Translations under genes and position numbers: made by a program
In this document: piece after piece, positions 42,901 to 49,795 of the stretch
How positions within the stretch are numbered: position 1 is the first letter of the stretch
Layout of the letters: every line of letters begins with the position of its first letter
Notes under the pieces: generated by a model
The model's database searches: none
Told to the model about the DNA's origin: nothing
Seen by the model: only the letters and a program-made list of their open reading frames with translations
From: Chloroflexota bacterium
GTDB taxonomy: Bacteria; Chloroflexota; Anaerolineae; B4-G1; SLSP01
Reading direction: 5' to 3'
NCBI GenBank assembly: GCA_019873645.1
Contig: JAIOAX010000008.1
Coordinates: forward strand, 62,001 to 126,000
DNA length: 64,000 nt

Positions 42901-44138
42901 AGCACGAGGAGCCCTCGGTAAATCAGTCTACGGGCAAAGAAATATGGGTCTCCACCACCAAAATTCCCTTGCGCGATGCCGAAGGCCAGGTGATCGGCCT
43001 CGTGGGCATAACGCGCGACATTACCGAACGCCGCCGTACCGAGAACTTGCTGCGCCGGCGCAATTTGCAATTGCAGACCGTGGCCGAAGTCGCTCGAACG
43101 GCCGGTGGTGTGTTGGACCTCGAGACATTGATGCAACAGACTGTGGAATTGCTGCGTGCACAACTCGATCTCTATTACGTAGGCCTGTTCCTTGTGGATG
43201 TAGCGACTCCGCCGGCCGAATTTGCCGGCGGCGGACGGCGGCGTTGGGCCGTGTTGCGCGCCGGCACCGGCGAGGCCGGCGCACAAATGCTGGCGCGCGG
43301 CCATCGCCTTGAGGTCGGTGGGACCTCGATGATCGGGCAATGTGTGGCGACGGGGAAAGCGCGCATTGCCCTGGATGTAGGCACCGAGGCCGTGCGTTTC
43401 GACAATCCCTTGCTGCCCAATACCCGCTCCGAGCTGGCCTTGCCGTTGATCAGCCGTGGCGAGATCATCGGGGCGCTGACCATCCAGAGCACCGAACCGG
43501 CGGCGTTCAGCGAGGAAGATATTGCCGTGTTGCAGGCGTTGGCCGATCAGTTAGCCAACGCGATTGCCAACATCCGCCTGTTTGAGCAAAGCCAGCGCGC
43601 CTTACACGACCTGGAAATGATCCAGCGGCGCTATCTACATGAGGCCTGGAGCGCCTACCGCGAAGTGGCGCCTGTCGCCGATTACGAGGTCGCCCGTCCC
43701 GGTGTGCCATCGTTGCCATCGGACGCCATCTTACCTGAGGTCCGGGCCGTCGCTGCTGAGCAACGCCCTGTGGCCCTCACGCGCGCCGATATGCAGGGCA
43801 AAGCCTACGCTGCCCTGGTCGCACCGATCACGCAGCGCAACGAGATCATCGGCGCCCTGGGCATTCACGACGAAGACGGCGGGCGCGAATGGACCGAGGA
43901 CGAAATCGCGCTGGTGGAGACGATTGCCGAACGTATGGGCATTGTCGCCGAAACGCTGCGCCTGCTGGAAGAGACGCAGCGCACGGCCGGCCGCGAGCGG
44001 CTCACCCGGCAGATCACCGATCAGATTCGCAGCGCGCTCAGCGTGGACGAAGCGATTCAACGCGCGCTCAAACAACTGGGCGACGCTTTGAACGCCGAAA
44101 TGCTGGCGCGCTTGAAGACGGATGAATTCTCCGTTTAG
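39957..44138 (+). CDS. LacI-type binding domain with three GAFs, two PAS, Trp module and tail
   Basis: The largest member, 1393 aa, overlaps the preceding gene by 17 bases (GGAGG before ATG 39957). Order: LacI-type fold (about 22-300, SCGC 304-307), helical segment (330-455), diverged GAF (460-600), GAF (605-770), PAS (780-898), PAS (905-1025), GAF (1040-1205), Trp module (RRYLHEAW, Trp1231) and tail (about 1346-1386). The two full GAFs are nearly the same in long stretches (AVLRAGTGEAGAQM, GHRLxVGGTSMIGxC, SELALPLISRGEIIGALTIQ), which points to recent internal duplication. The PAS domains both carry GKTDFD. The ligand-binding loop of the LacI fold has IDDGTAL where sisters have ANDNMAL. Confidence 0.87.
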   Translation: MTTRSERTQKTAASVETPQRRLTLGLFLDNLTGKYQNTLLQGLDDLARECDFNLLCFVGGGVWPSGQPANPNNVLYELLDKESLDGLVIPAGSVGTAVDPHDMQIFCERFRPLPQASIAMALEGIPSVLLDNYSAMRASVQHLVAGHGYRRLAFFHKQEGHPENDARYQAYVDVLTEHGIPVDPQLIVPGAYYNTPEAGVRLLFDERQLRPRLDVEALVVIDDGTALMVLNALQARGIRVPDDVALVGFDDIEDSRYVTPPLTTVRQPLQMQARRAAELVLAQLRGEAVDPQVLLPAELVVRRSCGCLEATILQARVEASGYTPADAVLPFEAALLTRREAILTDIARDVSGRGDGDPIYQQIVRQAGWLIDAFVTALKAGEAGSPSEIFLWVLDEILRQAMQEQRDVMAWQDGISTLRRYALSCAGVGTLCLQIENLLQQARVMVGAAAQQAQAFQRLQAGRRDQTLREIGQNLITATHIEALLDVLSYELPRLEIPAAYISLYVNRQAPEAGSRLLFAYDRLREFEDRSGQRFSSYRLAPESLFPPDRRYSMIVFPLNVPGMQLGRVVFELGPLDGTIYTSLVGQISNALQGVFLTQQIANRAVQLQTAAEVARVASGVLDPDALIQQVVTLVRERFNLYYVGLFLVEPDPENPEVKWAVLRAGTGEAGAQMVAQGHRLLVGGTSMIGWCIANRQARIALDVDREVVRQPHPLLPDTRSELALPLISRGEIIGALTIQSAEEAAFSQEDITVLQAMADQLANAIQNARLYEALELEQYLMRTMMDNIPDHIYFKDRDSRFIRVSRSQSNRFGLRDPAEAIGKTDFDFFTEDHARPAFEDEQRIIRTGEPIIELEERETWADRPDTWVSTTKMPMRDRDGNIIGTFGISRDITARKMVELQLAAERNLLRTLIDSLPDFVYIKDRQSRFLINNIAHLRVMGAQTQEEVVGKTDFDVFPYEMAILYYTDEQRLMETGEPLIEHEEPSVNQSTGKEIWVSTTKIPLRDAEGQVIGLVGITRDITERRRTENLLRRRNLQLQTVAEVARTAGGVLDLETLMQQTVELLRAQLDLYYVGLFLVDVATPPAEFAGGGRRRWAVLRAGTGEAGAQMLARGHRLEVGGTSMIGQCVATGKARIALDVGTEAVRFDNPLLPNTRSELALPLISRGEIIGALTIQSTEPAAFSEEDIAVLQALADQLANAIANIRLFEQSQRALHDLEMIQRRYLHEAWSAYREVAPVADYEVARPGVPSLPSDAILPEVRAVAAEQRPVALTRADMQGKAYAALVAPITQRNEIIGALGIHDEDGGREWTEDEIALVETIAERMGIVAETLRLLEETQRTAGRERLTRQITDQIRSALSVDEAIQRALKQLGDALNAEMLARLKTDEFSV

Positions 44139-44465
44139 CCTGTTCCGAAAATGGTCAGTGGATTAAGCAGATTGAGCAGATTTGTGCAACACTTGAAAAC
44201 TAATCTGTTGAGTCTACTGAAAAAACTAAAAATCTCACCGCAGAGTCACAGAGAGCGCAAAGATTTTTATGTCGGATTCAATAAGATTAAGTCTTTCGCA
44301 TTTCAGTATTAATTTTATTGATTTAAGCCTTAATCTTCTCTCTGCGTTCTTTGCGTCTCTGCGGTGAATTGAACTTTTTTCAGGAGAGTCATCCGTTCAA
44401 ATCCGTTTAATCCGTTGACATGCATTTTTTATGCTTCGTCGAGCGCGTACTTATGATATGTTGAG
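44139..44465. other. 327-bp intergenic space: border repeats around a MITE-like inverted repeat
   Basis: No gene is seen here. It holds GGATTAAGCAGATTGAGCAG (44160-44179) with a degenerate AATCTGTTGAG further on, then the 131-bp inverted repeat at 44236-44366, then the same border repeat in the opposite sense (TCCGTTCAAATCCGTTTAAT, then CCGTTGAC). A promoter for the next sensor may lie in its right part, but I cannot point to one with confidence. Confidence 0.7.
44236..44366. mobile_element. MITE-like element with CACCGCAGAG...CTCTGCGGTG inverted ends
   Basis: Left arm 44236-44262 and right arm 44338-44366 match as inverted repeats at about 22 of 27 positions, the outer ten (CACCGCAGAG) perfectly. 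The 75-bp interior is AT-rich and non-coding. Purine-rich 'CACCGCAGAGACGCAGAG' repeats of this type are, from memory, scattered in many environmental genomes. No clear target duplication is visible. Confidence 0.65.
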
Positions 44466-44483
44466 ATGAATGAAGGGGGCGGC

Positions 44484-45896
44484 ATGAAAGGCCGAGTTAC
44501 AGTGGATCAATCGCAACCTGAAGAAACTTTGTGGCGGCAGCGCATCTTTGAAAATGTCGCGCGTTTTTCGATCATCGGTGCCGTCGGCGTAGTAGTGGTA
44601 TTTGTCGTCTTGTGGCTATTCAGACCCAAGACACCGCTGTTGCCCCTGCTCATCACGACCACGTTGTCCCTGCTGTTTAGTGTGCTGGCCTTTTTCCTCA
44701 GTCGGCGCGGCAAACTCCAGACGGCGGTGTTCCTTTATATCATTGGATTAACCCTGACCACATTCGCCAGTTTTGATTTTGCCGGCGGCGTCACCGGCCC
44801 GTTACTGATTTTCCTGCTGCTCTTGCCGATCCTGGCCGGACAATTCGGCGGCCTCACGGCGATGCGTTGGAATGTTCTGATCATCATCCTCTTCTGGATG
44901 GCGATGGTCATCCTGGAAAGTTTCGGCGTGCTTACCCCGGTCGCTTTGCCGGCCGACATTGCCCGTTATTTGTCTTACGCCACCTTTTTGACGACTTTGC
45001 TGTTAATTGCTGCGGTTGTCAATCTCTTCGTCAAACGAGGACAGCAAAGCCTGGCTATCGTCCAGGAACGCGAGCGTGCCCTGGCCGAATCCACCCGGCT
45101 GGCGGAAGCGGCTGTGGAAGCCGAGCGTGCGGCGCGTGAGCACGAAAGGCACGCGGCAGCGCACCTCCGCGAAACGGTGGCCGGTTACGCCGATTACCTC
45201 GCACGGGTAGCCGCCGGTGATTACACGGCGCGGGTGGATGTCGGGGTGCTGGACGAAAACGTTGAAGGCGACGCCGAACTGCATGCTCTGGGAGAGTACC
45301 TCAACACCACGGTGGATGCCCTGGTGCAGGCGCTTCAGCAGGCCCAGGAAGTGCAGCGCCGTTACACAGAGCAAGCCTGGCAGGCTGTCATCGCGGCGGG
45401 AAGAGTGCAGCCCGGTTTTGCGTACCGGCAAAATCAGCTTGTCTCGGAGGCGGAATGGCTGCCACAGATGGTGCGCGCCGTAGACAGCGGCGCGCCGGTG
45501 GCGCAGGATGAGGGCGCCGCCGTACCGCTGGTCATCAACCGCCAGGTGGTGGGCGCCATCGGCGGTCGGCATCCCGATGGTCGCCCGTGGACCAGCGAAG
45601 AACTGTCCCTGATCGAAGATGTGACCGGGCAACTGGCCCAAACGATTGAAGGCTTGCGCCTGTTTGACGACGTGCAACGCCGTGCGGCCCGTGAGCGGGT
45701 GCTGCGCGAAGTCACCGCGCGCCTCCGTAGTTCGACCGATCCGGAGCTGGTGCTCAAGACGCTGTTGCGTGAGGTGGGGAGCGTGTTGAACCGCCCCGCT
45801 TTTGTGCGCCTGGTTACGTCTACGGAAGAGAAGGCCGCGTCGACAACGCCGCCGGTTAACGCCGCCGAGCGTCAACCGACAGATGTGGGAGGCTAA
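44484..45896 (+). CDS. Minimal membrane sensor: six helices, HAMP-like linker, Trp module and tail
   Basis: This 470-aa protein has about six membrane helices (about 28-185), a long Glu/Ala/Arg coiled coil (190-230), a HAMP-like segment (about 228-285, VAAGDYTARVDV), a Trp module (RRYTEQAW, Trp299; GFAY near 312; VPLVINRQVVGAIGGRHPDG near 348-367) and the tail (about 406-447, RERVLREVTARLRSSTDPEL). It has no complete GAF, and so is the simplest version of the shared C-terminal part. An upstream in-frame ATG 44466 lacks a ribosome site, whereas AAGGGGG lies 5 nt before ATG 44484. The next gene starts 3 bases after its stop. Confidence 0.83.
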   Translation: MKGRVTVDQSQPEETLWRQRIFENVARFSIIGAVGVVVVFVVLWLFRPKTPLLPLLITTTLSLLFSVLAFFLSRRGKLQTAVFLYIIGLTLTTFASFDFAGGVTGPLLIFLLLLPILAGQFGGLTAMRWNVLIIILFWMAMVILESFGVLTPVALPADIARYLSYATFLTTLLLIAAVVNLFVKRGQQSLAIVQERERALAESTRLAEAAVEAERAAREHERHAAAHLRETVAGYADYLARVAAGDYTARVDVGVLDENVEGDAELHALGEYLNTTVDALVQALQQAQEVQRRYTEQAWQAVIAAGRVQPGFAYRQNQLVSEAEWLPQMVRAVDSGAPVAQDEGAAVPLVINRQVVGAIGGRHPDGRPWTSEELSLIEDVTGQLAQTIEGLRLFDDVQRRAARERVLREVTARLRSSTDPELVLKTLLREVGSVLNRPAFVRLVTSTEEKAASTTPPVNAAERQPTDVGG

Positions 45897-45899
45897 ACC

Positions 45900-48800
45900 A
45901 TGAACCCTTTGGCAGCGCGGATTCGAGAATCTTTTGAACAACTGGTAGACCAGTACGCGGAACGGCTGCTGGCGTATCCCGATTATGCTGCCTTACCCCT
46001 GCAAGCGCGTCGTGAGGCCGCGCAGCGTCCCTTGCTGTTTATGGTGGATTGGCTGGACAGCGGCGACGACGCACAATTGCGCCAATTCATCCACACCGTT
46101 GCCGCTACGCGGCTGGCGCAGGGTTTTGACATCAGCGTCATGCTGAATGCCATCCAAGCGTTGGGCGAACTGCTTGAGCCACTGGCGACCGAAATCGAGT
46201 CGGCGAAAAGATTATGGGCCATGCTTTTGAAAGCTCAGGAGGCGGTCACTGAATTTGTCACCGACTTGTTACGTCAAGATATCGCCAAACGCGAGCAGGC
46301 CGAAAAATCGCTGACGGAGTGGCAGCGACGTTATGAACTGGTCACCTCTGTCACCCGCCAGGTGGTCTACGACTACGATGTTGCCAGCGGCGCCATTGTA
46401 TGGAGCGGCAACATTGAACAGGTGCTGGGGTTCCAATTGTCCGAGATGGACGGCGGCGTGGAACAATGGGGCAGTCTGATCCATCCAGATGACCGGGAGC
46501 AGGCTTTCGCGCTCCTGGATGCGGCGCAGGCTGCCTGTGGGCCCTATCACGTTGAATATCGTTTCCGATGTCGGGACGGCAGTTATCTGTGGATGGAAGA
46601 TAGCGGTTTGTTTATTCCCGACGCAAGCGGCCAGGCCGTGCGCATGATCGGAATGATGACCGACATCAGTGCGCGTAAACAAGCGGAAGCGGCGTTGCAG
46701 GCAAATGAGGAACGACTCTCATTGGCTTTGGAAGCCGGGCATGTAGGTATTTGGGAATTTTGGCCGCAGAAGAACGGGGTGTATTTCAACCCGACGTGGT
46801 ACACGATGCTCGGCTATGCGCCTTATGAAATGCCGCAGGCACTGGAGACGTGGGCGCAGTTACTGCACCCCGAAGATGCGCCGCGCGCCAATGAAATTGT
46901 CACGGCGAGCATTCAGGCCGGCACAGATTTTGTTGTGCAGTTCCGTTTGAAGACTAAATCCGGCGAGTGGCGCTGGATGCAGGCGCGCGGTTACGTCACA
47001 ATGCGCACGGCAGAGGGCAGCGCCGAACGTATTATCGGCACGCACACCGACATCCATGAGCAGAAGAGCACGGAAGAGGCTTTGAAGGCTGCGGTAGCGC
47101 GGTTGCGTAATATCATTGACGCCCTCCCGTTAGGAATGCATTTCTATCGTTTGGAGCCAGATGGCCGACTGGTGTTCACCGGCGCGAATCCCACCGCCAA
47201 CAAACTGTTGGGGGTGGATAACCGCATCTTTATCGGCAAAACAATAGAAGAAACCTTCCCCGCATTGATTGAGACCGAGGTGCCGGCGCGTTACCGTGCT
47301 GCGGCCGCTGAAGGCATCTCATGGCAGACCCAACAAATTAGCTACGCTGAGGGCGAGATTCAAGGGGCATTTGAGGTCTATGCTTTCCAGATTTCGCCGG
47401 GTGAAATGGCGGCGGTTTTCATGGATGTGACCGAACGACTGCGTGCTGAAGTCGCAATTCGCACTCAACAAGAGCGTTTGCAGAGTATCACGGCTAACAT
47501 ACCGGGAGTAGTGTATCAGTTCTATGTTCTCCCCACCGGCGAAATGGGTGTGGATTACGTGAGCGAGCGCATAACGCAGATCTTTGGCCTGGATGTAAGT
47601 CTGACAGAATTTTTCCCGGCGTTTGTAGCGCATGTGCACCCCGAGGATGTGGAGAGCTTTATGGCTTCGATCCAGAGGGCTGTGGCTACAGCAACGTCGT
47701 GGAGCTACGAGGGGCGTTTTATCAAGCCCTCGGGGGAAATTGTCTGGTTCAGAGGGGTATCTACACCTACCGCGTTGGCCGACCGTTTGGTTTTTAGAGG
47801 CCTGTTGTTGGATGTCACCGACCGCAAGCAACTGGAACTACAGATACAAGAGTCCTTGCTGCGGCGTGAACAACAGGTGCAGACCAGTACCGAAATCGCG
47901 CAGGAGATCGCGGCCGCGCCGGCCCTGGACGAGCTGTTCCGCCGCGTGGTGACGCTCATCAAAGAGCGTTTTGGTTACTACCATGCCCAGATTTTCCGCT
48001 ACGACCCGGCGCAAGACGCCGTTGTGTTGGTCAACGGCTATGGTGAGATCGGTCAGCAAATGCTGGCGGCCGGTCACAAATTGCCCCTCGGGCGAGGTGT
48101 TGTGGGTACAGCGGCAGCGACGGGACGCTCAATGCTGGTCACGGATTTCACGCGCGATCCCGACTGGCGTCCCAATCCCTATCTTCCCGCTACGCAGGGG
48201 GAACTGGCAGTGCCCATCAAGCTGCGCGATGAAGTCTTAGGCATCCTGGATATCCAGAGCGACCGCGCCGGCGTCCTGACCCAGGAAGATCAATTGTTGC
48301 TTGAGGGCCTGTGTGGACAGATTGCCGTCGCCATAGAACAAAAACGCACTCAAGAAGCGTTGGCCTACGAACGCTACTTGCTGCAAACACTGATGGATAA
48401 CGTTCCGGCCGCCATCTACTTCAAAGACCTGCAAAGCCGTTTCATCCGTGTTTCTAAGGCAAGCGCCCGGGGCTTTGGTGTCGAAGATCCCGCCGAAGTA
48501 ATCGGTAAGACCGATTTCGACTTCTTCACCGAAGAACATGCGCGTCCGGCTTATGAAGACGAACAAGAGATTATCCGTACCGGCCAAATCATCCACAAAG
48601 AGGAGTATGAGACCCGCATCGGTCGTCCGAACACCTGGACGCTGACCACGAAGATGCCCTTGCGTGACCCGCAGGGTACCATTATCGGCACCTTTGGCAT
48701 TTCCGTTGACACCACCGAAGTTAAACTGGCCCAACTGCGTTTGCAGGAAGAACGCAACCTGATGCGCTCTATTATTGACGCCACCCCGGACTGGATTTTC

Positions 48801-49676
48801 GTCAAGGATCAGGAACACCGCTATCAACTGGTCAACGCCAGCTATGCTCGGGCGCTGCACCTGCAACCGGAGGATTTCATCGGCAAGAACGATCTCGAAG
48901 TAGGGTTCCCGGAAGATCTGGTCAAAGGCAACCCGGACAGGGGCCAGCCCGGTTTCTGGCCCGCAGAACAACAGGCGATGGATGAGGATCGCGTGGTGAC
49001 GAATTCGCGCATTCCTATCCCCCTGGACGGCGTTACGCGCATCTTTGACGATTTACGGGTGCCATTGCACGATGCCGAGGGCCGCATCTGGGGCGTGCTG
49101 GGGGTCAGCCGCGACGTGACCGAGCAGGAACAAGCCAACATCAGGATGCAGGAGACGATGCAAGAACTGGAACGTCTGTATCGCGCTGCGACGCGCGAGG
49201 GTTGGCAGACGTTGCGGGAAATGAGGCGTCTGGCGCCGGGTTATCGTTTTGACCGCATCAATGTCACGCCGGCCGACGACCTGTGGATTCCACCCCTGCA
49301 GCGGGCGCTGGAAGAAAACGCTCCCGTTACCGAAGTCACCCAAGGGATTACGGTGGCGCCGGTGACGCTGCGCGGCGAACCTATCGGCGTGCTGGGCGTA
49401 CAGACCGATCCGCAAAATCCATTATCGCCGGACGAGTTAACCCTGTTGCAGGAGATCATCGAGCAGGGCGCGCTGGCGTTGGAAAATGCACGCCTGTTCG
49501 AGGAAAGCCAGCGCCGCGCCCTCCAGGAGCGTCTGGTTGCTGAAGTGTCCGGACGCATCCGTGAAACACTGGACCTTGAAGCGGTATTGCGCACGGCAGC
49601 CGAGCAAATACGCGGGGCGCTGGATCTGGAAGACTTTGTTGTGCGTCTGACCATGCCTGAGACGGCGCAACAGTAA
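45900..49676 (+). CDS. RsbRD-like N-terminus, six PAS, one GAF, Trp module and tail
   Basis: The 1258-aa protein has no membrane helix. Residues 1-130 are helical and resemble the N-terminal domain of RsbRD-type stressosome proteins (IRESFEQLVDQYAERLLAYP, GFDISVMLNAIQALGELLEP). PAS domains lie at about 145-260, 270-388, 405-512, 525-645, 825-940 and 948-1078, and a GAF at about 660-815. The Trp module starts at TREGW (Trp1102) with GYRF near 1114, and the tail is at about 1208-1250 (LVAEVSGRIRETLDLEAVL). GGGAGG precedes ATG 45900. Its GAF-PAS core is closely related to that of the sensor at 58424. An RsbRD-like N-terminus would suit assembly into a larger complex. Confidence 0.84.
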   Translation: MNPLAARIRESFEQLVDQYAERLLAYPDYAALPLQARREAAQRPLLFMVDWLDSGDDAQLRQFIHTVAATRLAQGFDISVMLNAIQALGELLEPLATEIESAKRLWAMLLKAQEAVTEFVTDLLRQDIAKREQAEKSLTEWQRRYELVTSVTRQVVYDYDVASGAIVWSGNIEQVLGFQLSEMDGGVEQWGSLIHPDDREQAFALLDAAQAACGPYHVEYRFRCRDGSYLWMEDSGLFIPDASGQAVRMIGMMTDISARKQAEAALQANEERLSLALEAGHVGIWEFWPQKNGVYFNPTWYTMLGYAPYEMPQALETWAQLLHPEDAPRANEIVTASIQAGTDFVVQFRLKTKSGEWRWMQARGYVTMRTAEGSAERIIGTHTDIHEQKSTEEALKAAVARLRNIIDALPLGMHFYRLEPDGRLVFTGANPTANKLLGVDNRIFIGKTIEETFPALIETEVPARYRAAAAEGISWQTQQISYAEGEIQGAFEVYAFQISPGEMAAVFMDVTERLRAEVAIRTQQERLQSITANIPGVVYQFYVLPTGEMGVDYVSERITQIFGLDVSLTEFFPAFVAHVHPEDVESFMASIQRAVATATSWSYEGRFIKPSGEIVWFRGVSTPTALADRLVFRGLLLDVTDRKQLELQIQESLLRREQQVQTSTEIAQEIAAAPALDELFRRVVTLIKERFGYYHAQIFRYDPAQDAVVLVNGYGEIGQQMLAAGHKLPLGRGVVGTAAATGRSMLVTDFTRDPDWRPNPYLPATQGELAVPIKLRDEVLGILDIQSDRAGVLTQEDQLLLEGLCGQIAVAIEQKRTQEALAYERYLLQTLMDNVPAAIYFKDLQSRFIRVSKASARGFGVEDPAEVIGKTDFDFFTEEHARPAYEDEQEIIRTGQIIHKEEYETRIGRPNTWTLTTKMPLRDPQGTIIGTFGISVDTTEVKLAQLRLQEERNLMRSIIDATPDWIFVKDQEHRYQLVNASYARALHLQPEDFIGKNDLEVGFPEDLVKGNPDRGQPGFWPAEQQAMDEDRVVTNSRIPIPLDGVTRIFDDLRVPLHDAEGRIWGVLGVSRDVTEQEQANIRMQETMQELERLYRAATREGWQTLREMRRLAPGYRFDRINVTPADDLWIPPLQRALEENAPVTEVTQGITVAPVTLRGEPIGVLGVQTDPQNPLSPDELTLLQEIIEQGALALENARLFEESQRRALQERLVAEVSGRIRETLDLEAVLRTAAEQIRGALDLEDFVVRLTMPETAQQ

Positions 49677-49684
49677 AAATTCTC

Positions 49685-49780
49685 TGTTCCTGTCAGCAAA
49701 TCAAGCAAAGTGAGCAGCTTTGTACCCTGTAAAACCGGTCAAACATCTGCTTAATCTGCTAAATCCGCTGATATAAAGGC
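49685..49780. repeat. Border repeat in both orientations (CAGATTAAGCAG family)
   Basis: Degenerate AATCAAGCAAAGTGAGCAGC units on the left and CTGCTTAATCTGCTAAATCC (inverted sense) on the right fill the 113-bp gap before the next sensor. Confidence 0.65.
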
Positions 49781-49795
49781 TGGAGGAATGTGATA

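Noticed and set aside
44139..44465. tRNA or small RNA gene in the largest gap between sensor genes
   Set aside because: The hairpin potential is explained by the MITE-like inverted ends and the inverted border repeats; no cloverleaf or TPsiC-like GTTCRANNC box was found.
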